Notes: generated by a model from the sequence alone, not told the origin. Counted from the stretch's first letter, positions 47,746-60,112 are shown. The stretch is 64,000 nucleotides of DNA from Ctena decussata (GCA_963989385.1 OZ022508.1:31518166-31582165), one strand, 5' to 3'. Made by a program: numbers and translations.

Positions 47746-48594
47746 CGGAGGGCCGGAGGCGGAGTGAGTATACTATATCCAGCTCTTAGAAAATAATGCG
47801 TACATCTCTCCTAGTTCATTAACTTTTGTGATTAGTCCCCATCCCCTTAACCCCATTAACCGGTTTGAAACCCACTGAGTCTTGGACACAACATATTACA
47901 AGTTTCACAGCATTTTAACTTGGGTATTCTTTTACTCATTCCGTAGTCGAGAGTTTTTCAGTTCAATAGCTAGAAGATAAGTGTTTGTGTATCAACCACA
48001 CAACCAGGACTCACTAGATCCCTAAATATATTGTTATAGCTCCCTGTATCCCCAATGCGTTTTTTTTTCTTGGTTTGACTTGCCCCGAAGAATACAAATA
48101 TTTTGAAACTCGCTCAACCTGCTTTACCGGCGCAGGACACGGCGAGAAAATGTGTTGTTTATAAAAATGGCTTTTTTTCTTTACCTATTTCTATCAGAAC
48201 TACGATGGCCCAAATCATCGGGCTCACTTTTCATTTCCATACTATTTCCGAGTTCCGAATTCTGAATTCCGAAATTCGTAGAACAAACTGGACTTGTTAA
48301 TTCTTATTTATTTTATATCGCCAAACCTTCAAATGAAATGTTGATGCACAGCATTTAACAAATAAGATTCAGAAAGCAAAATGACTCTTTGGAGCTTAAA
48401 TTCAATTAAAAGGTCATGAAACTCTAGAAACAAAAGAAAGAAAAAATTACCCCAAAATGAAGCGGGAGATATTTCAACAGAAAACTATTATTCTAAATAT
48501 AAAAATATCTTGCATCACAGTCCCCAAATACCCCCATTCTAGCAAGAAATGCTTTCTTAAGAACAAGACCTACACTGAAGCATGTAGTATAAAG

Positions 48595-48705
48595 GGGACC
48601 CGATAGCTCAGAAGGTTAAGCGATGACCTGCTGATCTAGCGGTCCCGGGTTCGAGTCCCGCTGGAGGAGGGAATCTTTTCAATCGTAAACGGGGCGACAA
48701 AAATT
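48595..48705 (+). mobile_element. tRNA-derived SINE (family S1), 5' part
   Basis: Head GGACCCGATAGCTCAGAAGG, anticodon-side CTGCTGATCTAGCGGTCC, box B GGGTTCGAGTCCC, then GGAGGAGGGAATC and TCGTAAACGGGG. The 3' tail is lost. Confidence 0.85.
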
Positions 48706-48719
48706 GCTGTTAGCCATAT

Positions 48720-48880
48720 AAGATTGTAATTGCTATTGTCATTGACTATTAACAGCCATTTACACGTAAAATTACATTTACCAGTAAAATGGTAACAGCG
48801 TTTTAGACCAAAAGTAGCTATTGCCAGTTAACTGGTAAAAACATAAACAACCTTTAGGCTAAACGTTATTGCCAGTTAGG
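48720..48880. repeat. Decayed 43-bp double-palindrome minisatellite
   Basis: Words such as GCTATTGCCAGTTAACTGGT and TTATTGCCAGTTAGG resemble the units at 28721 and 60891, but the palindromes are mutated. Confidence 0.6.
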
Positions 48881-50098
48881 TTTAAGTTGTCACCGAAGGG
48901 TAAAATTCAGCTAATGATTTTGTCACCCCATTTTCACGTACAAGCATAGCTCCTTCAACAATGTAATGCGTTTTAAGCCCTTTAGCTTCTGTTACATTCA
49001 TTTTAATATAGCTTGCACCTTAATGAATTCCAAGACTGCGAGTTTGCCCTTTTTGCATTTTATAATTGTTCTGATATCTAGGAATATATAAAAGGAAGGT
49101 TGTGTTTGGAACTTTTCGGCCTTTCGATATCTAGGGGGCACAAGATTTAAAGCTGTAAAAACATGTATATGCGCTGACAAATATTTTATCGGCACACTGC
49201 TGCTGTTGGTTTAAACAATATTTTATTTGAAACTGAGATACATAAAGTAAATACAAGTACATGTAAATGAAATCAGTACAGATAGAATTCAGAAGAAAGT
49301 CATACGACTTATATGAAGCTGTATCCTATGTTTCAATTGATCGTATAACAAGTATATAGTCATTTGAACTTTGAGGCTTGCTAAAACTGACATAAGATCA
49401 GTTCTTAACAAAGATGTCTGGAATGGTAATGTAACATATGATCAGGTATTTAGAGAGTAAGATACTTAGAGAGATGGCAGTAAAGTTATACAAAAATATA
49501 CAACGTAGTAGCAGGTAAGTGATAGGTAGGAGGGCTCCACGGGGAGTGGAATTTTAGGCTTGCTATTAATTAGCATTTTTTAGAAATACATGTATAAAGG
49601 TACATGTTTCTGTACAGCAGTCGAGGCACAGTGGTTTTAAGCCAAAGGTTCGTTCACATAAACAGCTCAATGGAATAAGATTCTACACATTTAACAATTG
49701 TATAATAATACAATTAAAGGAAGAAACTTTATATTCTATTTGTAAGTAATGTGAAACGGAGTTAACCTTGACTGTTTTTCGAAGCGTTTTGCTTTCATTA
49801 TAAAATTCTGAACAGCTAGGAAAAATTCTTTTTGTTTGGTATGTCAGCTCTGGGTTACCCCACAAAAGTTTGTTAATAGTTGATGGACATAATGCAGACA
49901 CTGCTGCTGTTGAGACACATAAACAATAGTAGTAATTTAATAGGGCTGTTTTGGATTAAATCCATTGCATCTCACCAACACCCATATAGGCCTATATGCG
50001 AATTCCATTTTATATCTGTGGTGCAATTTTTTGCGATTCAAAACAAAAATAAAATAAAGCTCGATCGACCCCACCTCCTCTCCTCTCTCTCCTCTCTG

Positions 50099-50133
<35 letters not shown>

Positions 50134-51030
50134 CTATTTGGATTCCAAGGGAGTCATCAAGTGCTTCTCTGTGTACGATGCGATGGCTTATTACATGTCT
50201 GTTCTTGTATCTGCAACGAGCCTGGAATTTTACATAGTTTTCAACAAGCTTTCTTCTACTAAAAACAGCACCTATTGCGTCTGTTGGAGGGAATGATATG
50301 CACGCTGATACCAGACTCAGTCCGCATTTTAAAATGGTGCCAGCGCTTCAAGTGGCCAATACAATGGGTTTGTTAATCAAAGAAGCATACGGTTGCAGGT
50401 ATAGAGTCGGGTCGCCTAAACTCGCATACCTCACACTGAGTTGCCGTTCTCCGCGTTTGAAGAGGTCTTTTTCATCACAAATTACATGTATGAGGAACAT
50501 CTCTTCTTTTTGATACTACAGTCAAATCCACTTTTTAATGTTTTACGTCAAAGAAGTCAGCATGTCTGAGCTTTAAAAATGGCGAGAAAACATAAATGTG
50601 CCTCCATACGCATTAATGTGACTGTGTAAACTTCCAGGGGAAACAACTCTGCCATTATTTATTTTTGCCCCCCCCCCCCCCTTTCTCATTTGGAGTCAAC
50701 TTTTCATGCAAAGAATTCGCTTCTTAAGGAACAAGTTATTTCCTTTAAGGTAAACCTTATTAGGAAGGGCTTAGTCACACAGGTCAGCAAACTGGAAGTC
50801 ACAAAATGTGTTCCCCTTTTTTTTAAAAAAAGGCAGAAAACCATTACGGTGTACCTATGCACTTTAAACTCACACAGACAAAACGTCGTATCAACATTGC
50901 ACCGACGTCATATCGACGTTTTACTTATACGAAAAATCTCAATAGATTTTCTTACTACAGAGCATCTGCCCAACACCAGCATCACTGGTCCAAGGCATAT
51001 ACGAGTATAGGATGTGATATGGGTTGACCT
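48881..51030. other. Unassigned centre of the large inverted structure
   Basis: No gene was recognised. A CTCT/CTGT run lies at 50083-50140 and a C run at 50669-50681. 50690-50880 resembles 18770-18905 (GGAAGTCACAAAA, GTTCCCCTTT, GTGTAC words), a small dispersed repeat. A CAACGTCG-type patch is at 50880-50930. The 138-codon frame at 49880-50296 crosses the CTCT run and has no motif. Confidence 0.4.
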
Positions 51031-51035
51031 AACAA

Positions 51036-51195
51036 CACTATTTCAGTCATATCGACTCGACGGGAATGTAATAATATGAATGGCTGTGTGCAATGGAATC
51101 CCGTTTACGGTTAAAAATAATGCCACCTCAGTGGGATTCGAACCCCGAGAGCGAGTTTAACAGGCCAGCGCTTAACCCTCTGACCTAGAACTTCA
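51036..51195 (-). mobile_element. tRNA-derived SINE (family S1)
   Basis: The minus strand shows GGTCAGAGGGTTAAGCGCTG, box B GGGTTCGAATCCC, CCGTAAACGGGATTCCATTG and the tail TCGATATGACTGAAATAG. Confidence 0.85.
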
Positions 51196-51486
51196 GTTCT
51201 ACTATGATGTGATATGAAAGTACCCATATAGTATTCTAGTGATTATATCTATTTTCTTCTACACTCTCTTTCATATGAATCCCCATAACTTCCATGGCCA
51301 TGGCCAAGACACATGTATGTCTTTTCTCAGAAGGATCTGAATCTTAACAGAAATGGGTACACGTTTAGAGGAATCAAATCTGCCACTTTTATTGGGGTAA
51401 AACATTGAAGATAAGAAGTTGCTCCAATAGATGCATTTTTTGCATGAGTAGATTTTATATTTGACGAGATCTATGGTACTAGGAGA

Positions 51487-54400
51487 TACCATGTTTCAAC
51501 TATTGTTATGCTCTCATGACAACAGGTGGAGCAAGATTTCCTATATACTTAACAGAGACCATGCTCTAGCTGCTGTTATATTCTCATGAAAACAGGTGGA
51601 GCATGATATCCTATAAACTCAACAGAGACCGCGCTCCAGCTGTTGTTTTACTCTCATTACAACTGGTGGCGCATGTTTTCCTATATATCCTTAACAGAGA
51701 CCATGCTCCAGCTATTGTTATACTCTCATGAAAAGAAGTGGCGCATGATTTCCTATTCACTTAACAGAGACCACGCTCCAGCTGTTGTTATATTCTCATG
51801 ACAACAGGTGGAGCATGATTTCCTATATTCTTAACAAAGACCATGCTCCAGCTATTGTTATACTCTCATAACAACAGGTGGCGCATGATTTCCAATATAC
51901 TTAACAGAGACCATGTTCCAGCTGTTGTTATATTCTCATGACAACAGGTGGAGCAGGATTTCCTATATAATAACATAGACCATGCTCCAGGTGTTGTTAT
52001 ACTCTCATGACAACAGGTGGCGCATGATTTCCAATATACTTAACAGAGACCATGTTCCAGCTGTTGTTATATTCTCATGACAACAGGTGGAGCAGGATTT
52101 CCTATATAATAACATAGACCATGCTCCAGGTGTTGTTATACTCTCATGACAACAGATGGAGCATGATTTCCTAAATACTTAACAGAGACCAAGCTCCAGT
52201 TGTTGCTATACTCTCATGACAACAGGTGGAGCATGGTTTCCTAAATACTCTACAGAGACCATGCTCCAGCTGTTGTTATATTCTCATGACAACAGGTGGA
52301 GCATGATTTCCTATATTCGTAACAAAGACCATGCTCCAGCTGTTGTTATACTCTAATGACAACAGATGGAGCAGGATTTCTAATATACTTAACAGAGACC
52401 ATGCTCCAGCTGTTGTTATGCTTTCATGACAACAGGTGGAACAAGATTTTCCTTTATACTTAACAGAGACCATGCTCCAGCTGTTGTACTATTCTCATGA
52501 CAACATGTGGAGCATGATATCGTATAAACTCAACAGAGACCGTGCTCCAGCTGTTGTTATACTCTCATGACAACAGGTGGCGCATGATTTCCTATATATC
52601 CTTAACAGAGACCATGCTCCAGTTATTGTTATACTCTCATGAAAACAGGTGGCGCATGAGTTCCTATTCACTTAACAGAGACCATGCTCCAGCTGTTGTT
52701 ATATTCTCACGACAACAGACGGAGCATGATTTCCTATATTCTTAACAAAGACCATGCTCCAGATGTTGTTATACTCTCATGACAATAGGTGGAGCATGAT
52801 TTCATATATACTTAACAGAGACCATGCTCAAGCTGGTATTTTACTCTTATGACAACAAGAGGAGCATGATTTCGTATATACTAAACAGAGAACATGCTCC
52901 AGCTGTTGTTATACACTCATGGCAACATGTAGAGTAGGATTTTCTATATACTTAACAGAGACCATGCTCCTGCTGTTGCTATGTTATCATGACAACAGAT
53001 GGAGCAGGATTTCCTATATACTAAACAGAGAACATGCTCCAGCTGTACTTATTTTCCCCATGACAACAGGTGGAGGATGCTTTCCTATATACTTAACAGA
53101 GACCATGCTCCAGCTATTGTCATACTCTCATGACAACAGGAGGAGCAGGAATTCGTATATACTTAACAGAGACCATGCTCCAGATATTGTTATACTCTCA
53201 TGACAACAGGTGGAGCATGATTTCATATATACATTACAGAGACTATGCTCAAGCTGGTATTTTACACTCATGACAAAAGGAGGAGCATGATTTCGTATAT
53301 ACTAAACAGAGAACATGCCCCAGCTGCTGTTATACTCACATGACAACAGGTAGAGTAGGATTTCCTATATACTTAACAGAGGCCATGCTCCAGCTGTTGC
53401 TATGCTATTATGACAACAAGTGGAGCATGATTTCCTATATACTTAACAGAGACCATGCTCGAGCTGTTGTTATACTCCCATAACAACAAGTGGAGCATGA
53501 TTTCCTATATACTTAACAGAAACCATGCTCCAGCTGTTGTTATACTCCCATAACAACAGGTGGAGCATGATTACCAATATTCTTAACAGAGACCATGCTG
53601 CAGCTGTTGTTATACTCTCATGACAACAGGTGGAGCAGGATTTCCTATATACTAAACAGAGACCATGCTCCAACTGTTGCTATACTATCATGACAACAGG
53701 TGGAGCATGATTTCCAATATACTTAACAGAGATCATGCCCAAGCTGTTATTATACTCTAATGACAACAGGAGGAGCATGATAGCGTATATACTAAACACA
53801 GAACATGCTCCAGCTGTTGTTTTACTCTCATGACAACAGGTAGAGCATGATTTCTGATATAATTAACAGAGACCATGCTCCAGCTGTTGTTATACTCTCA
53901 TAACAAGAGGTAGAGTAGGTTTTCCTATATACTTAACAGAGATCATGCTCCTGCTGTTGCTATACTCTCATGACAACAGGTTGAGCAGGGTTTCCTATAT
54001 ACTAAACAGAGACCATGCTCCAGTTGTTGTTATAATCTCATGACAACTGATGGAGCAGGATTTCCTTTATACTTAACAAAGACCATTCTCCAGCCGTTGT
54101 TATTCTCTCCTGCTAACAAGTGGAGCATGATATCATATTAACTCAACAGAGACCGTGCTCCAGCTGTTGTATACTCTTATGACAACAGATGGCGCAAGAC
54201 TTCCTATATATACTTAACAGAGACAATGCTCCAGCTATTGTTATACTCTCATGAAAACCGGGTGTCGCATGATTTCCTATTCACTTAACAGACACCATGC
54301 TCTAGCTGTTGTTATATTCTCATGACAACAGTTGGAGCATGATTTTCTATATTCTTAACAAAGACCATGCTCCAGCTGTTGTTTTACTCTCATGACAACA

Positions 54401-55604
54401 GGTGGAGCAGGATTTCTAATATACTTAACAGAGACCATGCTCCAGCTGTTGTTATACTCTAAAACAACAGGAGGAGCATGATTTCCTATATTCTTAACAG
54501 AGACCATGCTCCAGCTGTTGTTATATTCTCATGACAACAGGTCGAGCATGATATCCTATAAACTCAACAGAGACCGTGCTCCAGCTGTTGTTATACTCTC
54601 ATGACAACAGGTGGCGCATGCTTTCCTATATATACTTAACTGAGACCATACTCCGGCAATTGTTATACTCTCATGAAAACAGGTGGCGCATGATTTCCTA
54701 TACACTTAACAGAGACCATGCTCCAGCTGTTGTTATATTCCAATGACAACAGGTGGGGCACGATTTCCTATGTTCTTAACAAAGACCATGCTCCAGCTGT
54801 TGTTATACTCTCATAACAATAGGTGCAGCATGATTTCCTATATACTTAACAGAGACCATGCTCTAGCTCTTGTTATATCCTCATGACAACAGGTGGAGCA
54901 GGATTTCCTATTCACTTAACAGAGACCATGTTTCAGCTGTTGTTATATTTCAATGACAACAGGTGGAGCATGATTTCCTATGTTCTTAACAAATACCATG
55001 CTCCATCTGTTGTTATACACTTATGATAACAGGTGGAGCATGATTTCCAATATACTTAACAGAGACCATGCTCTAACTGGTGTTATGCTCTCCTGACAAC
55101 AGGTGGAGCAAGATTTCCTATAATATACTTAACAGAGACCATGCTCCAGCTGTTGTTATATTCTCATGACAACAGGTGGAGCAGGATTTCCTATATAATA
55201 ACAGAGACCATGCTCCAGATGTTGTAATACGCTCATGACAACAGGTGGAGCATGGTTTCCTATATACTTAACAGAGACCCTGCTCCAGTTGTTGATAAAC
55301 TCTCTTGACAACAGGTGGAGCATGATTTCCTATATACTTAACAGAGACCATGCTCCAGATGTTGTTATACTCTCATGATAACAGGTGGGGCATGATTTCC
55401 TATATACTAAACAGAGACCATGCTCCAGCTGTTGTTAATCTCTCATGACAAGAGGAGGAGCATGATTTCGTATATACTAAACAGGGAACATGCTCCAGCT
55501 GTTGTTATACTCTCATGACAACAGGTAGAGTAGGATTTCCTATATACTTAACAGAGACCATGCTCCAGCTGTTGCTATACTCTCAAGACAACAGGTAGAG
55601 CAGG
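51487..55604 (-). repeat. Satellite array 2, same 70-bp monomer in opposite orientation
   Basis: The plus strand reads ACAACAGGTGGAGCATG, TTTCCTATATACTTAACAGA, CATGCTCCAGCTGTTGT, TATACTCTCATG: the inverse complement of the array 1 monomer. Length divided by 70 gives just under 60 units. No nested element was seen. Its right edge abuts the arm sequence AAAAGGGCCAATGAAAC directly. Open frames within it (for example 52542-52745, 52919-53203) are artefacts. Confidence 0.95.
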
Positions 55605-55805
55605 AAAAGGGCCAATGAAACATATTAAACAATATCAATTGTTTTAGATTTACATGTAAATATATCAAACTGGCCAACATTTTTGTTGATACGAAGGGTC
55701 TCTAAATTCCATCGCCCGTACAGCAAACCCTTACGATAGTAGAACATTATATCGTCGTGCCCAATGAGTTTTGCTCATTTTTAGTCTAATTAGGGGAAAA
55801 GAAAG

Positions 55806-55866
55806 AATTAAAAATAAATAGATAAATAAATAAATAAATATATAAATAAATTATAAATAAATAAAT
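55806..55866. repeat. AAAT/ATAA microsatellite
   Basis: AAATA-type repeat inside the right arm of the large inverted structure; it has no partner in the left arm and makes the right arm longer. Confidence 0.9.
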
Positions 55867-56435
55867 CTACAAAAATAGTAATTTGCAGAGAGCTTTAACA
55901 TGCTAGATAAGCCATTGTTTTAAGTGCAGCGCTATACAATTATTATTGGATTTTCCGAACGCTATTTATAACTAAAAATGGATTTACCAATGTCTATTAA
56001 AAGTAACTGACCGACGCATGCGCAATTTAAAAATCATGCGCGGCCTGTTGTCGTTTTCCCTCTCTTATTACGTTGAAAATTATAATCGGACGTGTGTCTC
56101 AATGGGAGTCGACCCCACGACTCCTGCATGAAAGGCGAACACTAGTCTAGGCACTGCGCGCACGCACAGATGAACGCTTGTACAAACACAAAATTGTACA
56201 AATTTATGCACACAACCACGTACACTCGTATCCGTTTTAGGCTAACATGGAAAAGCAAAATGCCTACCTGTTTTCCCCAAAACAAAAAATAATACAGACA
56301 GACGGACACATGCATGCGATTCTAGCATCTGTTACCATGTATATTTTACGGACAGATACTCATATTTCTGTTCAGTTATGAACCCCACTATTATATTTGG
56401 AGAAGGAGCAAATTCCACTATGTAACGTGTTTACT

Positions 56436-56660
56436 GCAATCATATTACCAGGGGGAAAATCCACTATGGAGGGGAAAAACGGCTATGAAAAAACACGTAT
56501 AGTAGATTTTCCCCTGGGAAAATTGGCTATATAGTCATATTTCCGGGGGGAAATTCTACTATATAACCATTTTTCCGGTGGGAAATTCTACTATGGAAAA
56601 ATCATAGTCATTTTTCCGGGGGGAAAAACTACTAGGGGGGAAAAGCTACTCTCTGACAGT
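56436..56660. repeat. Cluster of short CCGGGGGGAAA/TTTTCC hairpin units
   Basis: TTTTTCCGGGGGGAAA or a variant recurs about five times, 35-50 bp apart, each next to CTACTAT. Each unit is a near-palindrome (TTTTCC-GG-GGAAAA). No element ends were identified. Confidence 0.7.
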
Positions 56661-56689
56661 AGCCACCAAAAGTGTGTTTCTAACCCACA

Positions 56690-57430
56690 TACCTTAGAAG
56701 ATATTGAGTATTTTATCCCTTGACGGCCATCTTGGACGCCATCTTGAATATTTTATTTTCCCCAACGATGCCAAGATGGCATCACTCAATTTCAGTGTAC
56801 GGACATGGTGGTGAACACATTTGTGCAAAAACATTTTAAGCGGACTATTTTTGGGGTTGCATCCAAAGTCTTCATTTGGCAACCAGACTATCTTGGTCTA
56901 AATCAGTAAATGCGCTGTCAGAAACACTAACACATCCGTCTTCGCAGCTGAGTGTCGAGACAGTGAACCAGTGCCCGGAGATGGAACTACCACGGTGTAA
57001 AATTTGGACTATATCCTTATCATTTTTTTGAAATGCTTAATATTATGTTTTAACACGGTGGACTGGAAGCCATTAATTGCGGCGATCTAAACTGTGTTTT
57101 CATTATTGTTTGCGCAGCATCTATAATGCGATCGTGTAATAACTTTGCTTGTGATTATATTTTTGTCTTTCCGCCTTAAAATATTGTTGTTTATTTTCAA
57201 CCAAATTTTGTTGAGATCATTGTCATTATTTTTGTCTGAGTTTTCAATTTCATGGCGTTCCTCCTTCGCCTTCTTTGCTACAGGTTCAGTGTTTGTATCT
57301 TCAGCGCGGCATTTAAGACCACTGATTTCCTTGTGTCATTTTAACAGGACTATCCGACCGTCTGCCTGTATATCTGTATAAAAATCCCGGGTGTATACGC
57401 GGTATCGATTAATCAGCGATTTTGATACAC
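56690..57430. other. Unassigned stretch
   Basis: GCCATCTTGG and CCAAGATGGC words at 56725-56780 are complementary and may be the end of an unrecognised element. Otherwise nothing was recognised. Confidence 0.35.
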
Positions 57431-57433
57431 GAT

Positions 57434-57463
57434 TAAGGTGGTGATTATCACTGATTTGGGACT
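57434..57463 (+). mobile_element. Terminal fragment of the TTAA foldback family
   Basis: AAGGTGGTGATTATCACTGA and the following bases match the inverted right end of the element at 38310-39168. The SINE at 57464 begins where the match stops. Confidence 0.7.
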
Positions 57464-57665
57464 CGGTCATTGTACAGAAAGTCACCGGAAAACTCTCTCT
57501 GTCAACCCAGCAGTAAATGAGTACCTTTTTCGAATCAGGGAAGGATAAGGCAGCGAAAGGAGAGAGATGGGCTCCGCCTTTCATCAGCTGTGCCCAAGAT
57601 ACAGTGGGTCTCTAACCCCCACTGCCCCTACGGCTATTAGGCTATGGGAAACCTTTACCTTTACC
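57464..57665 (+). mobile_element. tRNA-derived SINE (family S3), headless
   Basis: CTGTCAACCCAGCAGTAAAT, TCAGGGAAGGATAAGGCAGC, GGGCTCCGCCTTTCATCAGC, CCCCTACGGCTATTAGGCTA and CTTTACCTTTACC: the complete S3 body and tail without a clear tRNA-like head. Confidence 0.8.
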
Positions 57666-58326
57666 TTTTTAAATCTGCAAATTAACAAATCATGAGCCAG
57701 TGAGAAAATCAATATCAGGTCTCGCATAATGTCATAATATGATGTTTCTATATGTTAATCTGTATACGTCTGAATAAAGAAAGAAGATGTAGATAATTTT
57801 CTTATTCGCGCACTTATCGATTTTATTTGTACCAGTATCACGATTTCGATTGAGGTCCGCGATTCTTTCAGATATATTAAATATTTTTGCCCTACACTGA
57901 TAGTTAATACTTCAGAGCTGCCATGTGAAAAATTCGTAAATATACACCAAGGAAGCGAATGTAATTTTCTAGACTGATACCAGTATCAAACTTTTATAAA
58001 GCATTCCAGATACTCTTTTCCGAAAAGTAACTGTACTTTGGCATCGAACGTTTGTCCATACGGTTTTTCTACCTTTCATATTTTACGTTTGTTTGATATA
58101 TATGTCTTCTTTCCGTATATCCAGCCATGATTATTAAAGACGCTTCGTCTTGTTCGTGTGAGCTTGTTTATTACTCATCGTTAAATATCACACCTGAGGT
58201 ACATGTAATCATCCACTAATCGATGTCGCGTGCCACGATTAATCGATACCGCTGCTTACCTGGTTGAATGTCTAGCAAATAGATAAACAGAAGGAATATT
58301 TAGACAGGGGGAAGATCAGGCGAAAA

Positions 58327-58357
<31 letters not shown>

Positions 58358-59180
58358 TGTTGTCAAAACTAAATTTTGATGAATGAACATGGAGATAGGA
58401 AGATCAGCTTTCATGTAAACTTTAATTATTGTAACTCGCGTTTTAGTTTCGCATTTTTTTACAGTAACAATGACTTTCAAGGTATCAGTGAGTTCTTGAA
58501 ATCACGATCATCCAATTGTCACTTTGGAAGTTAATTTGTCGAACATTGGCGAGATTCTTGAATCCGATTTGCGAATATCAGCAAAAATAAAGGTATTGTA
58601 AAGTTTAGCAAAAATGAAGGTATTGCGATTATTAAACGATTAACAGTTTATGCATGTATCATTTGATCATATCCTTTTTATCCATCTTAAATATTAAAAT
58701 ATTGCAGTTTAAGTCTGTAGAATCGGCATGACAAAATGCTTGGCAAAAAATAATGAAACCCACGGTATTTAACATTAAACAAATGAATAAATAAATAAAT
58801 ATTAGATCAAAATAAGAGAAAGAAATAGTGAATAATAATAAATGATAGTTCGAAATAAATGGCCAAGTGTTTAATCTCTCATTAAAGAGAAGGCACACGC
58901 TTCTGCTAAAATAATGAGTCTCAGGGCCCGGTGAATTTCTGCCTCACTACAACAAGTTAGTTTAAATTCGAAAGCCCTGTGAAAAGAGTCATTCATTAAG
59001 TCTGTGAAAATATTGATGATTGGTTCTACCTTCCTACCAAAAGATACAACAAATAAAGAGCAAGAAAAGAAGAAAAAAAAAGAAAGGCGAGAAATGTAAC
59101 TCCAAGCATTTCTGATTATTCGTTCTATGGAATACAAAGGAACCGCATCCACGACGGTCCCCGCAAGACTTGGGATGGAA
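57666..59180. other. AT-rich stretch with a GATA microsatellite
   Basis: GATA run at 58328-58357. No gene or repeat family was recognised. The 79- and 93-codon minus frames (58659, 58871) have no motif. Confidence 0.4.
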
Positions 59181-59800
59181 GCGGTCGGGCGATGGTGCTT
59201 GGTAACTTTCAGTGCCGGAGCGTCCTACTAATTTGGATAATATTAGGACAAGGACCTACTGTGCTTGGAGTAAGTGCGGGTGGAGTTGATATAATATTTT
59301 TTTCTCTCGCCTATAATAATCTCTCTTTTTTTCTCTTCTTTCTCCCTCTCTCTGGGAGACGGCTCGATATAGACTGAAATACTGTCTCAAAGAGCCTTTA
59401 AAAGTAAAAAGTATGCAAAGACCAGGAACTGAAACAATCAAAATCCAAATCCAGCCCTCAAACCATAGTTGGAAACAACTAAGATTACAAATAATCAAGA
59501 TACAGAGAACATATGGCCAACCGAGTGAGCAGCTTGTTCCCAAAAGGTGGCCACTCAGCAACCCAAACCGAACCAAAAATAATAAGAACATACATAAGGT
59601 AAAACATCACAGAAACTCTGACACCAAAAACAGGCAACAGAGAACCCCAACAGAACTACCGCCTTGGAACGGTCAGTAATGAATTACTTGTGGGCGGGGG
59701 GGGGCTTAAATCGATTTTACAAGCCCAACCTCACCCTCAGTTTCTGCCGGAAAAGAGCCGTTAAACACAAATCAACCAACCGACCAAAATGGCAAGATGG
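59181..59800 (+). repeat. Dispersed repeat interrupted by a retroposon
   Basis: 59181-59402 and 59752-59800 look like one repeat: the frame from 59192 (VLGNFQCRSVLLIW) leads towards GACTGAAATACTGTCTCAAA, and after the insertion it continues TTAAACACAAATCAACCAAC. It resembles translations I recall from bivalve repeat ORFs, but this is not checked. Confidence 0.5.
59403..59751 (+). mobile_element. Dispersed retroposon R349, full copy with target duplication
   Basis: AAAGAGCCTTTAAA (59389-59402) and AAAGAGCCGTTAAA (59752-59765) flank the copy, 13 of 14 identical, which fits LINE-driven insertion. The interior is 349 bp. A frame of 88 codons from 59413 (QRPGTETIKIQIQPSNHSW) is nearly the same as at 43607. 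The reverse frame is also open here and in the 6.7-kb copy. Which strand, if either, is coding cannot be settled by eye. Confidence 0.8.
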
Positions 59801-59937
59801 GCGGGTACTGAGCTCATAATTTTGTTGGATGCTATTGAACTCTCGAGGAATACTACTTTAGAAAAGATGTGAAATATTAAAATGGGCAAAAATAGTGAAA
59901 ATCTGTACATATATAGAAACTATTCAAATTTGTCAAA

Positions 59938-60050
59938 CTAGGTCCGATGTGACTAGGGTTATGGGGCCGAGATGACTAGGGGCCGAAGTGACTAGGGACC
60001 ATAGTGCCCAGGAATTTATTTCTAGGTAGGGCCGAGATGGTTTGTCCTCA
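59938..60050 (+). repeat. GGGCCGAxxTGACTAG short tandem repeat
   Basis: About four to five degenerate 17-18-bp units (GTCCGATGTGACTAGGG, GGGCCGAGATGACTAGG, GGGCCGAAGTGACTAGG). Confidence 0.7.
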
Positions 60051-60112
60051 CAATAATATAGTCACCGTTATAGTTCTCTCATAATGTCCTCATAACCACG
60101 TTTATAAGGTTA

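Larger units (their letters stand above)
36675..56064. mobile_element. Giant 19.4-kb inverted-repeat structure, identity unknown
   Basis: Three pairs of inverted matches are nested in the right order: 36675-36706 with 56033-56064 (32 of 32), 36911-36937 with 55664-55690 (one extra A), and 36964-36988 with 55605-55629 (25 of 25). Just inside each arm begins a long array of one 70-bp satellite, in opposite orientations. The centre (about 42.7-51.5 kb) contains only nested elements and unassigned DNA; no transposase or recombinase was recognised. A giant TIR transposon with subterminal satellite arrays, or an inverted segmental duplication, would both fit. No clear target duplication was seen outside the ends. 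Confidence 0.7.

Noticed and set aside
49880..50296. 138-codon open frame
   Set aside because: It spans a CTCT/CTGT microsatellite giving serine/leucine runs and has no recognisable domain.
52542..53203. Leucine-rich repetitive proteins (LLLYSHDNRW-type frames)
   Set aside because: They are translations of the 70-bp satellite; stops and frames follow satellite indels, with no start context or gene structure.
57336..57584. Protein frame shared with 26779-27021 (GGAHLSPFAALSFPD)
   Set aside because: The shared translation is the S3 SINE body read in one frame, not a conserved gene.
59256..59591. Membrane protein suggested by a hydrophobic minus-strand frame also seen at 6713-6949
   Set aside because: The match is the R349 retroposon in both places; hydrophobicity arises from its T/G-rich strand. 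Coding on either strand remains unproven.
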